From: Spirochaetota bacterium
GTDB taxonomy: Bacteria; Spirochaetota; UBA4802; UBA5368
DNA length: 20,260 bases
Assembly (NCBI GenBank): GCA_017998475.1
Contig: JAGODA010000014.1
Span: 1-20,260, forward strand
Direction of reading: 5' to 3'
The notes below the pieces were generated by a model. The model worked only from the letters and a program-made list of their open reading frames with translations. It was not told the origin of the DNA and made no database searches. Numbering within the stretch: position 1 is the stretch's first letter; the number at the start of each line of letters is the position of its first letter. This document shows, piece by piece, positions 1 through 7,412 of the stretch. The translations under genes and the position numbers were made by a program.

Positions 1-1
1 G

Positions 2-367
2 GGCGGAATCGCGACAAGAGACCTCGCGCCGGGAGAAAACATTACAATTCCAATTCAAATGGGTGCTTTACCGGGCCGTCCCAATTTATACAACGCATAT
101 GCGACAGGAGAAACCGGTACTCGCCTTGAATGGGATGCGAATTATTCACTGGGTGAAACTCTTGGTTTTAGAATATACAGGGACACTTTGTCCGAAGGAT
201 CGTTTGGAAGGCTGGTTGCAAGTGGTAATAATGCCTTTTTCTTCGATGGAGAAATTTACTCATTCGATGACACAACCGGACATGAGGGTCTTTTTTATCG
301 GGTATCGGCCTATAATGCTTATGGAGAAAGTGATCCAAGCGAGGCTCTTGAGGCTGGAGGATGGTAG
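2..367 (+). CDS. C-terminal part of a fibronectin-III-like envelope protein (5' truncated by window edge)
   Basis: The frame is open from base 2 and ends at a TAG at 365-367. The first residues, GGIATRDLAPG, match GGIATKDLAPG in the complete lipoprotein encoded at 543-1319, so this is the tail of a paralogue. The rest has an FN3-like pattern: LEWDANYS, then GFRIYRD, then YRVSAYNAYGES, the usual strand order of an FN3 beta-sandwich. By analogy with the paralogue the whole protein is probably a lipoprotein, but its N-terminus lies outside the window. The GC-rich start gives way to AT-rich sequence at about base 35, the same break as in the downstream copy. The function is unknown; a surface adhesion or protein-contact role is only inferred from the FN3 fold. 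Confidence 0.8.
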   Translation, partial: GGIATRDLAPGENITIPIQMGALPGRPNLYNAYATGETGTRLEWDANYSLGETLGFRIYRDTLSEGSFGRLVASGNNAFFFDGEIYSFDDTTGHEGLFYRVSAYNAYGESDPSEALEAGGW

Positions 368-542
368 CAGGCAGGGCAACACATGACACTGAATATAATA
401 AATCAAATCGAGTTTTTACCTGCACCCGATTGAATTCTTTATTTGCCATGGCCATGATGTATGAGTACCTTATACCATTTATTTGATGAGCTTAGGCTTT
501 CAGCGTCAATACGTATAAGCCACCAAGCAAAGGAGAGATTAA
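368..542 (+). other. AT-rich intergenic region with ribosome binding site
   Basis: This is 175 bases between the two paralogous lipoprotein genes. It is AT-richer than most of the window and no convincing gene is seen in it. It ends in AAGGAGAG at 530-537, a strong ribosome binding site for the ATG at 543. No clear terminator hairpin was found, so read-through from the first paralogue is possible. Confidence 0.5.
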
Positions 543-1319
543 ATGTCATCGCTTAGAAAAGGATACGCAACCACGTTCTTGCTGCTGACGCTCTTCACCG
601 CGTCCTTTCTTGTCACCGGCTGCTCCGGCGGCGACATGACGACGGTGACGATCAATATCGGGAACCATTTCGCGAAAGCCGACAGGCCGTCGATCGTCGA
701 CCGTATACTCGCGTTTCTGACTTTCAGCACACGGCTACAGGCCGATCCACCCAGCGTGTTTTTCAACCGGATCGATCTGACGGTTTCGGGCGCGGGGATG
801 GAAACGATCGCCAGAACCATCCCCACGGACACCGGTGAGATCACGCTCGACGTGCCTTCGGGCCCGGCACGGGTATTCACCATTGTGGGCTACGACGATG
901 CCGACAGCCGCCTCATGGGCGGTATCGCGACCAAAGACCTGGCACCGGGCGGCAGTGAAATCATATCGATAATGATGGGGGATCTTCCTGTGACTCCAAA
1001 TATTTCCTCCATGTATGGTGGAGTATACCCAGCGGATATTCAATTAGTCTGGACGTACGGGGGGGATATTATGAATCTTACGGGATTCACCATTTATCGC
1101 GCTCCGGATCTTTCAACGCCGATTGCTCCCGAAATACATGGGCCATATATTCCGATAATATCCGGCAGAAAGGAGGACTTTGGAGTATCTACATATACTG
1201 AATATATTCCGATGTCCTCTAATTCACTTAATAAATATATTTACATTAAAATCACCGGTTATAATCAACACGGGGAAGGTGAGCCAATATATAGTTACGC
1301 TCAGTATTATATGTGTTAA
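543..1319 (+). CDS. Lipoprotein with N-terminal beta domain and C-terminal FN3-like domain
   Basis: The protein has 258 residues. A hydrophobic signal peptide ends in the lipobox LVTGC, so Cys27 is the likely lipidated residue and the mature protein is membrane-anchored. Residues about 33-140 look like a beta-rich domain (VFFNRIDLTVSG, then EITLDVPSGPARVFTIVGYD). Residues about 145-250 are FN3-like (IQLVWTYGG, GFTIYRAP, YIYIKITGYNQHGEGEP). The start follows a strong AAGGAGAG. The 5' part of the gene is GC-rich with codon use like its neighbours. From about base 990 it becomes AT-rich (ATA, TAT, AAT codons). This coincides with the domain border and suggests the C-terminal module had a different origin. 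It is paralogous to the truncated gene at 2-367. No specific function is recognised. Confidence 0.85.
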   Translation: MSSLRKGYATTFLLLTLFTASFLVTGCSGGDMTTVTINIGNHFAKADRPSIVDRILAFLTFSTRLQADPPSVFFNRIDLTVSGAGMETIARTIPTDTGEITLDVPSGPARVFTIVGYDDADSRLMGGIATKDLAPGGSEIISIMMGDLPVTPNISSMYGGVYPADIQLVWTYGGDIMNLTGFTIYRAPDLSTPIAPEIHGPYIPIISGRKEDFGVSTYTEYIPMSSNSLNKYIYIKITGYNQHGEGEPIYSYAQYYMC

Positions 1320-1363
1320 GGAATAAAATCACTCAGCAGATAAGAATGAGGAGGATGACAATC

Positions 1364-2098
1364 ATGAGAACGATATACACGATGCTTTTCGCCGCACTGG
1401 CGCTGGTGTTCACCCTCACCACCGTCAACGCCGCGGTCCTCGTGGTCTCCACCAGGGGCGAGGCGGCCTACAGGGACGGCGCGGCGTGGAAGCCGCTGGC
1501 CAAGGGGCAGACCATTAAAGAAGGCACCATGGTGATGACCGGGGTCAACTCGCAGGCGGTGCTCAACATCGACGACAACCTGCTTACGGTAAAGCCGCTC
1601 ACCACCATCAAGGTGCTGAAGAACAGCTTCACCAAAAGCTCGTCGGACAACGTGATAGGCCTCAAGAACGGCTCGGTGAACGCGCGCGTCAAGCGCATCG
1701 GCACGCTCAAAACGCGCTTCAACATCGTAACGCCGGTGGCCACGTCGTCGGTGCGCGGGACCGACGAGACCGTATCGCACGGCCCGGGCTTCGGTACCGG
1801 GATGGTGGTGCCGATCGGCCTCATCAACGCCTCGAACAGGAACGGCGTGAACCGCAACGTGGGCGGGCGCTCCTCTTTCAATCTGCGCCCCGGCAACATG
1901 CGGCCCGATCCGCTGCTCGGCGTTCTTCGTAACGGCTCCATCACTCCGCTCAATCCGCCAAATATTACCGGCGACGAGCAGACGGGGCTGGAGAACTTCG
2001 GCGACCAGCTGGTGGACAACTTTAACGACGCGCTCGATTTCTACAACAACAACGTCGGCGGAAGCGCCAGCGTAACGGTCGACCTCATCTGGCCGTAA
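1364..2098 (+). CDS. FecR-domain exported protein
   Basis: The protein has 244 residues. I chose ATG 1364 because GAGGAGG at 1348-1354 sits 9 bases upstream and a clean signal peptide follows (TIYTMLFAALALVFT, cleavage near VNA, residue 23). An upstream ATG at 1313 would overlap the previous gene and spoil the signal. Residues about 40-140 form a FecR-type domain: KPLAKGQTIKEGTMVMTG, then VLNID, then the family hallmark TPVATSSVRGT at residues 123-133. The C-terminal third is Asn/Gly-rich with no known fold. FecR domains in such exported proteins are periplasmic beta modules. The classic FecR is an anti-sigma regulator, but this one has no N-terminal cytoplasmic part and no sigma factor nearby, so a structural or sensory envelope role is likelier. 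Confidence 0.85.
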   Translation: MRTIYTMLFAALALVFTLTTVNAAVLVVSTRGEAAYRDGAAWKPLAKGQTIKEGTMVMTGVNSQAVLNIDDNLLTVKPLTTIKVLKNSFTKSSSDNVIGLKNGSVNARVKRIGTLKTRFNIVTPVATSSVRGTDETVSHGPGFGTGMVVPIGLINASNRNGVNRNVGGRSSFNLRPGNMRPDPLLGVLRNGSITPLNPPNITGDEQTGLENFGDQLVDNFNDALDFYNNNVGGSASVTVDLIWP

Positions 2099-2128
2099 TC
2101 GCGGAAACGGTTGATAGACCGGTTTTAA

Positions 2129-2163
2129 CGTTCTCCGGCTTTCGGAAGGTAAACCGGAGAACG
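2129..2163 (+). repeat. Inverted repeat between FecR gene and next gene
   Basis: CGTTCTCCGG (2129-2138) pairs perfectly with CCGGAGAACG (2154-2163). The 15-base loop can itself form a short CTT/AAG stem around TCGG. No T-tract follows, so this may be an mRNA-stability or attenuation hairpin within a continuing transcript rather than a full terminator. Confidence 0.5.
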
Positions 2164-2210
2164 CGTTCGGGCGCCGCGGAGACGGCGCGGAAACAGAGAA
2201 GGAGATAGAA

Positions 2211-2669
2211 ATGAAACTGAAAACGGCTGTCATGCTGCTCGCGATGCTCTTCGTCCTGCCGGCCGTCGCGCAGGACATGACGAACATCAACTTTTACGCC
2301 GAGCTCGGCGACCGGCCGGTCGCCACGGTGGGCGACGCGGTGAAGCTCTTCGCCCTTACCATGGGGCAGAAACCCAGGGATTTCAACACCGGAAAGCAGT
2401 ACCTTGTAAAAGAGGGCGTATTCCCCGACAAGTCCTACGCCGAGAGCGATCCGCTGCGCCGGCGCACGGCCGCCTACATGGCGGCGCGCTACCTGAAGCT
2501 GGGCGATTCGTTGATGTATTCCATGTTTAAAAACGAGCGCTACGCCGTGGTCGCCTGCGGGGCGAACGGCATAATGCCCGCCGATAAAAGCGAATGGGAC
2601 GTGCTCTCCGGAGCCGAGCTTATGGAAATAGTGGCCAGAGTGGCCGAGCGTGCGGGGGCTGAGAAATGA
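2211..2669 (+). CDS. Small exported protein with weak SLH-like helical repeats
   Basis: The protein has 152 residues and an N-terminal signal peptide (KTAVMLLAMLFVLPAVAQ, cleavage near AVA-Q). The start is supported by AAGGAG at 2199-2204. The mature part has three similar helical stretches: GDAVKLFALTMG, then LRRRTAAYMAARYLKLG preceded by VFPDKSY, and LSGAELMEIVARVAERAG preceded by GIMPAD. The spacing and the VFPD and GI elements recall S-layer-homology motifs, but the match is weak and made by eye. The stop codon overlaps the ATG of the outer-membrane gene downstream (ATGA), so the two are translationally coupled and probably work together. One possibility is a periplasmic partner that ties the barrel to the cell wall, as SLH-containing porins do. 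That is inference; no family is firmly recognised. Confidence 0.75.
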   Translation: MKLKTAVMLLAMLFVLPAVAQDMTNINFYAELGDRPVATVGDAVKLFALTMGQKPRDFNTGKQYLVKEGVFPDKSYAESDPLRRRTAAYMAARYLKLGDSLMYSMFKNERYAVVACGANGIMPADKSEWDVLSGAELMEIVARVAERAGAEK

Positions 2670-4012
2670 GACACGCCACGCGCCTTTCGATAACGCTCGT
2701 TCTGGTGTTCATGCTCTCCGCCGGGGCGCTTTTCGCGCAGGCGGCCCCCCCGATCGGCGAAGACCTCTCCTACGACATCAACGCCGACCCGCAGATGCGG
2801 CCGACGCCCGGCGAGTGGAAGCCCTTTACGCTCTCCTACGGCGGCTGGATTACCCCGGTGATCATCGACGAGCGCAAGGGAAGCGAAACCGCGCTTACCA
2901 CATCGGTGACCACCCTGCGGCTCTGGATGCAGAGCACGCTGTGGAAAAACAGCTTTATCCACGTCCGCGGAAAGGACGTGTACCTGACGGGCCTGATGGA
3001 AAAAAACCGCGCCAAGCCCGAAAGCGAGAACACCATCGACCTGGACCTCGCCTTCATACAGATGGCCACCCCCGGCGGGGCGCTGCGCTTCGCGGCGGGA
3101 CGCAAGTACTTCATCCTCGGCACGGGCCTGGCCTTCAACGGGCGAGGCGACGGGGCCGAGCTGAACCTTTACAGCCGTATTGTCGACATCAAGGCGTTCG
3201 GCGTGTACACCGGGCTTCTTGCCAAGGACCAGAACCCTTACGGGCTCTCCGGCAAGGACATCTCCGACGGGGCCAAGCGCGTTTTCGTGGGCGGCAGTAT
3301 CGAGCGCGGCTTCGTCAACCAGACGGCCTATCTCCTCGCCCTGGTGCAGATGGACCGACAGGACGAGGAGGCGGGCACCAAGAGCCGGTATGACTCGCAG
3401 TATTACGGGGCGGGCCTCAAGGGGCTCATCATCGACGGCATGGACTACTACGCCGAGTTCATCTACCAGATGGGCGAAAGCTATCTGCGCTACTCGACCA
3501 CCGGCGAAAAGGACACCGTGAAGGCCATGGCCGGAATGTTCGGCCTAAACTACTACTTCGACGCTGCCTACAACCCGGCCCTTCTCTTCCAGTACGCCTA
3601 CGGCTCGGGCGACGACGACAGCGCCGACACCGACGACACCACCTTCACCTATTTCGGCACGTATGTGGGCGGTTTCGCGCTCCGGCCGCAGCTCAAGAAC
3701 ATCCACATCGCCCGATTGGGCTTCTCGTTTCTCCCCTTTTACGCCTCCGAGAAGATGTGGCTGAAGAGGTTGAACGTCATCGCGCGGTACAGCTACTACA
3801 TGAAGGACAAGCCCGAGGCGTACGCCTCCGCCGGCGAAGGCCCCCTCGAGGAGCGTTTTCTGGGGCACGGAGCCGATTTCTCGCTCCGCTGGGCGATATT
3901 CAGCGACCTTTCCTTCTTCGTGAATTACGGCCTGTTCCTGCCGGGCGACGCGTATTCGTCCTCCGAGGGGACCCGCAATTTCGTGATGGGCGGATTCAAC
4001 CTGGTGTTCTGA
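2666..4012 (+). CDS. Outer-membrane beta-barrel protein (porin-like)
   Basis: The protein has 448 residues. It starts by ATGA overlap with the preceding gene. A signal peptide (SITLVLVFMLSAGALFAQA) ends near residue 26. The mature protein is rich in alternating aromatic and polar strands (LRLWMQSTLW, FIHVRGKDVYLTG, LRFAAGRKYFI, YGAGLKGLII, FSLRWAIFSDLSFFVNYGLF) and ends in NLVF. A C-terminal Phe is the usual recognition signal for insertion of outer-membrane barrels. The strand layout resembles alginate-export or porin-like families, but the substrate cannot be read. An acidic DDD-rich loop near residue 315 is probably surface exposed. It is the last gene of the likely operon with the FecR and SLH-like proteins, as a palindrome follows directly. 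Confidence 0.85.
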   Translation: MRHATRLSITLVLVFMLSAGALFAQAAPPIGEDLSYDINADPQMRPTPGEWKPFTLSYGGWITPVIIDERKGSETALTTSVTTLRLWMQSTLWKNSFIHVRGKDVYLTGLMEKNRAKPESENTIDLDLAFIQMATPGGALRFAAGRKYFILGTGLAFNGRGDGAELNLYSRIVDIKAFGVYTGLLAKDQNPYGLSGKDISDGAKRVFVGGSIERGFVNQTAYLLALVQMDRQDEEAGTKSRYDSQYYGAGLKGLIIDGMDYYAEFIYQMGESYLRYSTTGEKDTVKAMAGMFGLNYYFDAAYNPALLFQYAYGSGDDDSADTDDTTFTYFGTYVGGFALRPQLKNIHIARLGFSFLPFYASEKMWLKRLNVIARYSYYMKDKPEAYASAGEGPLEERFLGHGADFSLRWAIFSDLSFFVNYGLFLPGDAYSSSEGTRNFVMGGFNLVF

Positions 4013-4023
4013 ACTCACCCCCT

Positions 4024-4057
4024 ATCCCCCTCTCTTTGAACGAAAGAGAGGGGGGAT
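4024..4057 (+). repeat. GC-rich palindrome 1 (12-bp stem), possible terminator or repeat element
   Basis: CCCCCTCTCTTT (4026-4037) pairs perfectly with AAAGAGAGGGGG (4043-4054) around GAACG. It is preceded by TCACCCCCTA. It lies 12 bases after the barrel gene and could end its transcript, but no T-tract follows. A second palindrome of the same design lies inverted at 4169-4213, so it also looks like a dispersed intergenic repeat. Confidence 0.65.
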
Positions 4058-4168
4058 CGCGTCATCAGCCATATGGCGCCGCAGAACCGCTTCCGGTATT
4101 AATTCCACTAGGCGCCAGCTGCCGCAGGCCGGATTTCGAATATCACTGGAAAGACTTATGCCTGAGCT

Positions 4169-4213
4169 CCCCCTTCTCTTCCTCGAAGAGAAGGGGGCCG
4201 GGGGGATGAGTTG
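4169..4213 (-). repeat. GC-rich palindrome 2, inverted copy of the same design
   Basis: CCCCCTTCTCTT (4169-4180) pairs perfectly with AAGAGAAGGGGG (4186-4197) around CCTCG. It is followed by CCGGGGGGATGAG. Read on the - strand this gives CTCATCCCCC, a spacer, then the stem, the same order as CTCACCCCCT plus stem in palindrome 1. The two therefore face each other across about 110 bases with no gene. The DUF559 gene begins about 45 bases further on. Confidence 0.65.
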
Positions 4214-4258
4214 AGAAAGTTCTTGCCTTCAAAAAATTAAAACATAGTATTCAGTTAA

Positions 4259-4615
4259 ATGAATATCATTGTTAAAAGCACCACCAGAAGCCTGAGAAAG
4301 AACCAGACCGAAAGCGAACGGACCTTCTGGGAAATTGTCCGCAATCGTAAACTCTTCGGTAAAAAATTCCTCCGCCAGCATCCCGTACAATTGAATTTTA
4401 TGGGAAAGAAACGTTTTTTCGTCGGCGATTTTTACTGTGCAGAGAAAAAAATAATCATTGAAATTGACGGAAAGATACACGAAAATCAAGTGGACTATGA
4501 TAGTCTGAGAGATCATTTGATCAACGAAATGGGAATTCGAGTCGTCAGAATTAAGAATGAGGACCTTGCAGATATTCCCGCATTGATCGAGAAACTGAAA
4601 CCCGACTTTCTGTAA
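4259..4615 (+). CDS. DUF559 family protein (Vsr/PD-(D/E)XK-like endonuclease fold)
   Basis: The protein has 118 residues. It shows the typical DUF559 order: an N-terminal basic helix with TESERTFWEIVRNR, then KKFLRQHPVQ, VGDFYC with Asp57, IIIEIDGKIH with Glu68, Asp70 and His74, DSLRDHLINEMGIRVVRIKNEDL, and a C-terminal helix. The acidic residues match the catalytic pattern of Vsr-like nucleases of the PD-(D/E)XK fold. Activity and target are not known for most members. The gene is much more AT-rich than both neighbours and no strong ribosome binding site was seen. It stands alone between the barrel gene and the cyclase gene, next to two facing palindromes. This suggests recent acquisition or a small selfish unit. 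Confidence 0.88.
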   Translation: MNIIVKSTTRSLRKNQTESERTFWEIVRNRKLFGKKFLRQHPVQLNFMGKKRFFVGDFYCAEKKIIIEIDGKIHENQVDYDSLRDHLINEMGIRVVRIKNEDLADIPALIEKLKPDFL

Positions 4616-4709
4616 ATTCATTTGATGCCATATAAGCTCTTTCGGAACAGCACATCCTCGTATACTCGAATAAAGGCTTGGCCACTCAAACCATTCACAG
4701 GACCGGACC

Positions 4710-7322
4710 ATGATCAAACAATTCCTCGACTCCCTGAAAGAAAAACTCGAAAAGAGCCGCCTCACCGCCGTGGCGATCTCGCTCGGCGCGTTCGTCTTCC
4801 TCTTCGCGCTCAGCTTCACGAGGCCCTACGAGCTTTTCGAGCTGAAGCTCTACGATCTCAACTTTCACGCCAAGCCGTCCATTTCCCAGTGGGACCGGCT
4901 CACCTTCCTTAACATCGACGACAGCGCCATCTACAGCGTGGGACAGTACCCGTGGCCGCGGCACATCTACGCGGCCGGACTCGATGTACTCGGCAGGGTG
5001 GGCGCGCGTCAGGCTGTGTTCGATATCCAGTTTATTGAGGAGTCTCCCCTTCTGGTCGACCGCAAGGCCATGCCGGGACTGGAAGAGAAGATCAAAAAAG
5101 GGCGTCCGGTTAAAGGTGACGATATCACGCGGGCGCTTATAGACAGCGACCGCATTTTCGCAGACTCGGCCAAGGCCTTCGGCAAGGCGGTGCTCGCCTA
5201 CTCTTTTTCCAAGGAGAAGCTCGTGCTTTACAACCTGGATGAAAAGGCGCAAGCCGAGCGGAAGGCCGCAATCCAGTATTTTACGAACAAGGCATCCATC
5301 CCGGTCCCGGAGAAGAACGCCGCGGCGTACAGCGGGCTTATCGACCCGGACCGGGTGCAGATACAGTATCCGGTGCCCCAGCTCGTCCGCGCCGCACGCA
5401 CCTTCGGCTTCGTCGATTCGGACTTCGATATCGACGGTATCGCGCGCAAAATCCGCCTGATCCGCGTGTTCGAGGGGCGCATCTATTTCCACATGGCGCT
5501 GGCCATGATTGCCGACCTCTGCGGGGTTCCCTTTAAGGACATAGAGGTCGTGCCCGGACAGCGTATCGTTCTGCGCAATGCCGAGAACCCGATAACGCAC
5601 ACCCGCGGAGACATCGTCATCCCCATAGACGGACATGGCATGATCTACATCAACTGGGCCGACGATTTCGAAAAGGCTTTCGATCATCTCTCGTACTACG
5701 CGCTGATGGAATACGATGACGTTCGCGACGAGGTGCACGGATATTTCGACGAGGAAGAGATCAAGTCTGGCAACACCGACCGGAGCCTGCTGTACGGAAA
5801 ACTCTCCCAGCTCTACGCGAAATTCGAATCGTCGAAGGAAGAAGCCGTCAGGCGCGACACATGGAAGGAGATCGCCGACGCGCGGAAGAAAATCTACGAG
5901 ATCGAAAAAGGGTACGCGGGGCCCCTCCAGGAGGAAATCAAACGCCTGAAAGCCGAGTTGAAAAAGGAAAAGAACGCCGATATCGAGGCCGAGATCCAGA
6001 ACCTGGAGACCTTCGTCACCGCGATAAACATCACCCTCGCCGTCGAACGGCTCCGCGACCATTCGGTGATCATGGGTCTTACCGCCACGGCCACCTCCGA
6101 TATCGGGGTCACTCCGCTCAGCTCGGAATACATGATGGTGGGGACCTACCATAACATCGTCAACACCGTGCTCCAGAGGAGTTTCATCAAAAAGGCCGAT
6201 CCGATCGTTTCATACGCGCTCATGCTCGTTATCGCGCTCGTTATCGGCCTCACCATACAGCGGCTTTCGGCGGTCCGCTCCGTAGTCGCAACGGTCGCTT
6301 CGTTCGTGGTGGTAAACGCCGGAATTTTCGCGGCCTTCGCCTTCGGCCGCGTCTGGGTGGACCAGGTGGGCATATCGATGGCGCTCCTCCTTCCGGCTCT
6401 GGCCATAATCGCCACGAAGTTCGTGAGCGAGGAGAGCCAGAAGCGATTCATCAAATCGGCGTTCTCACACTACCTCTCGCCGCACGTCATCGACGAGATC
6501 ATCAAAAACCCGGAATCGCTCAACCTCGGCGGGGAGATGAGGGAGATTTCGATCTTCTTCTCGGATGTGGCCGGCTTCTCGACAATCTCCGAGAAGCTCA
6601 CACCGCCCCAGCTCGTAGCGCTCCTCAACGAGTACCTTTCCGAGATGACCGATATCATTCTCAGTTACGACGGCACCGTCGACAAATATGAGGGCGACGC
6701 CATCATCGCGTTCTTCGGCGCGCCTCACCCCTACCCAGACCACGCCCTCAAGCTCTGCATGGCGGCGATCGACATGAAGAAGCGGCTCGCGGAGATGCGT
6801 GAGAGATGGCGCAGTATCGGACAACAGGAGCTCAAGGTGCGCATGGGCATGAACACCGGCAACGCCGTCGTCGGCAACATGGGCTCGCGCACGCGCATGG
6901 ACTACACCATGATGGGCGACTCGGTGAACCTCGCGGCGCGCCTCGAGGGGGCGAACAAGTATTACAGTACCTATGCCATGATCAGCGAGAACACCTACCT
7001 CCAGGCGAAAGATCACATCGAGGCGCGCGAGCTCGATCTCATAAAGGTGGTCGGCAAAAACGAGCCCATTAAAGTGTTCGAGCTTCTCGGGAAAAAGGGG
7101 AACCTTCCGGACTACATGATGGAGATGCTCAGGAAGTACTACGAAGGGCTCGAGCTCTTCCGCGCCCGCGACTGGAAGGGAGCCCGTACCGCCTTCAAAG
7201 GCGGTCTCAAGGTAGTCGAGGACGACGGCCCCTGCAAAACCTACGTGGAGCGCTGTACGGAATTTATCGATACTCCGCCGCCGAGGAACTGGGACGGCGT
7301 GTACAAGCTTAAGACGAAATAA
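4710..7322 (+). CDS. CHASE2-domain class III adenylate cyclase
   Basis: The protein has 870 residues and makes cAMP from ATP. TM1 is at about 19-38. The extracytoplasmic CHASE2 sensor spans about 40-490, with VFDIQFIEE and the closing SVIMGLTATATSDIGVTPL. Three more membrane helices lie at about 501-570, followed by the catalytic domain at about 600-775. Metal-binding Asp619 (FFSDVAGF) and Asp663 (KYEGDAI) are present. So are Lys659 and Thr733 (DYTMMGD), the substrate pair seen in class IIIb adenylate cyclases, and Asn740 and Arg744 (VNLAARLE) for transition-state binding. All key residues are intact, so a homodimer should be active. The C-terminus (YYEGLELFRARDWKGARTAFKGG, then WDGVYKLKTK) is the short TPR-like tail common in these cyclases. 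A charged coiled-coil insert at about 348-450 interrupts CHASE2. The ribosome binding site is weak (AGGACC). No cAMP target protein is seen in the window. Confidence 0.93.
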   Translation: MIKQFLDSLKEKLEKSRLTAVAISLGAFVFLFALSFTRPYELFELKLYDLNFHAKPSISQWDRLTFLNIDDSAIYSVGQYPWPRHIYAAGLDVLGRVGARQAVFDIQFIEESPLLVDRKAMPGLEEKIKKGRPVKGDDITRALIDSDRIFADSAKAFGKAVLAYSFSKEKLVLYNLDEKAQAERKAAIQYFTNKASIPVPEKNAAAYSGLIDPDRVQIQYPVPQLVRAARTFGFVDSDFDIDGIARKIRLIRVFEGRIYFHMALAMIADLCGVPFKDIEVVPGQRIVLRNAENPITHTRGDIVIPIDGHGMIYINWADDFEKAFDHLSYYALMEYDDVRDEVHGYFDEEEIKSGNTDRSLLYGKLSQLYAKFESSKEEAVRRDTWKEIADARKKIYEIEKGYAGPLQEEIKRLKAELKKEKNADIEAEIQNLETFVTAINITLAVERLRDHSVIMGLTATATSDIGVTPLSSEYMMVGTYHNIVNTVLQRSFIKKADPIVSYALMLVIALVIGLTIQRLSAVRSVVATVASFVVVNAGIFAAFAFGRVWVDQVGISMALLLPALAIIATKFVSEESQKRFIKSAFSHYLSPHVIDEIIKNPESLNLGGEMREISIFFSDVAGFSTISEKLTPPQLVALLNEYLSEMTDIILSYDGTVDKYEGDAIIAFFGAPHPYPDHALKLCMAAIDMKKRLAEMRERWRSIGQQELKVRMGMNTGNAVVGNMGSRTRMDYTMMGDSVNLAARLEGANKYYSTYAMISENTYLQAKDHIEARELDLIKVVGKNEPIKVFELLGKKGNLPDYMMEMLRKYYEGLELFRARDWKGARTAFKGGLKVVEDDGPCKTYVERCTEFIDTPPPRNWDGVYKLKTK

Positions 7323-7328
7323 ATCCTC

Positions 7329-7374
7329 ATATACGCTGAAGGCGAGGATTCGTATCCTCGCCTTCAGCGTATAT
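7329..7374. terminator. Perfect 21-bp-arm hairpin between convergent genes
   Basis: Bases 7329-7349 are the exact reverse complement of 7354-7374, with loop TCGT. It starts 7 bases after the cyclase stop and faces the convergent DUF4197 gene, so it can act on both transcripts. There is no T-tract. The arms are unusually long and perfect for a simple terminator. Confidence 0.7.
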
Positions 7375-7390
7375 CCTCGCCAGGACGTAT

Positions 7391-7412
7391 GTCCGCGCCC
7401 GGAGCCGCGGAC
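7391..7412 (-). terminator. Short hairpin at the 3' end of the DUF4197 gene
   Basis: GTCCGCG (7391-7397) pairs with CGCGGAC (7406-7412) with an 8-base loop, directly after the stop codon on the - strand. No T-tract is seen. It may add to the larger hairpin at 7329-7374 in ending or protecting the transcript. Confidence 0.4.

Noticed and set aside
1364..2098. Calling the FecR-domain gene an anti-sigma factor for iron citrate uptake
   Set aside because: There is no sigma factor or TonB receptor nearby, and the protein begins with a signal peptide and lacks the cytoplasmic anti-sigma segment.
1316..2290. Long open frame on the - strand opposite the FecR gene (324 codons)
   Set aside because: It is Arg/Val/His-rich, as expected from reading GC-rich coding DNA backwards. 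It has no domain, and the + strand gene has a ribosome binding site, signal peptide and FecR motif.
4695..6152. Long open frame on the - strand opposite the cyclase gene (485 codons)
   Set aside because: It is a shadow of the cyclase codon pattern with no recognisable motif, while the + strand shows an intact CHASE2 cyclase.
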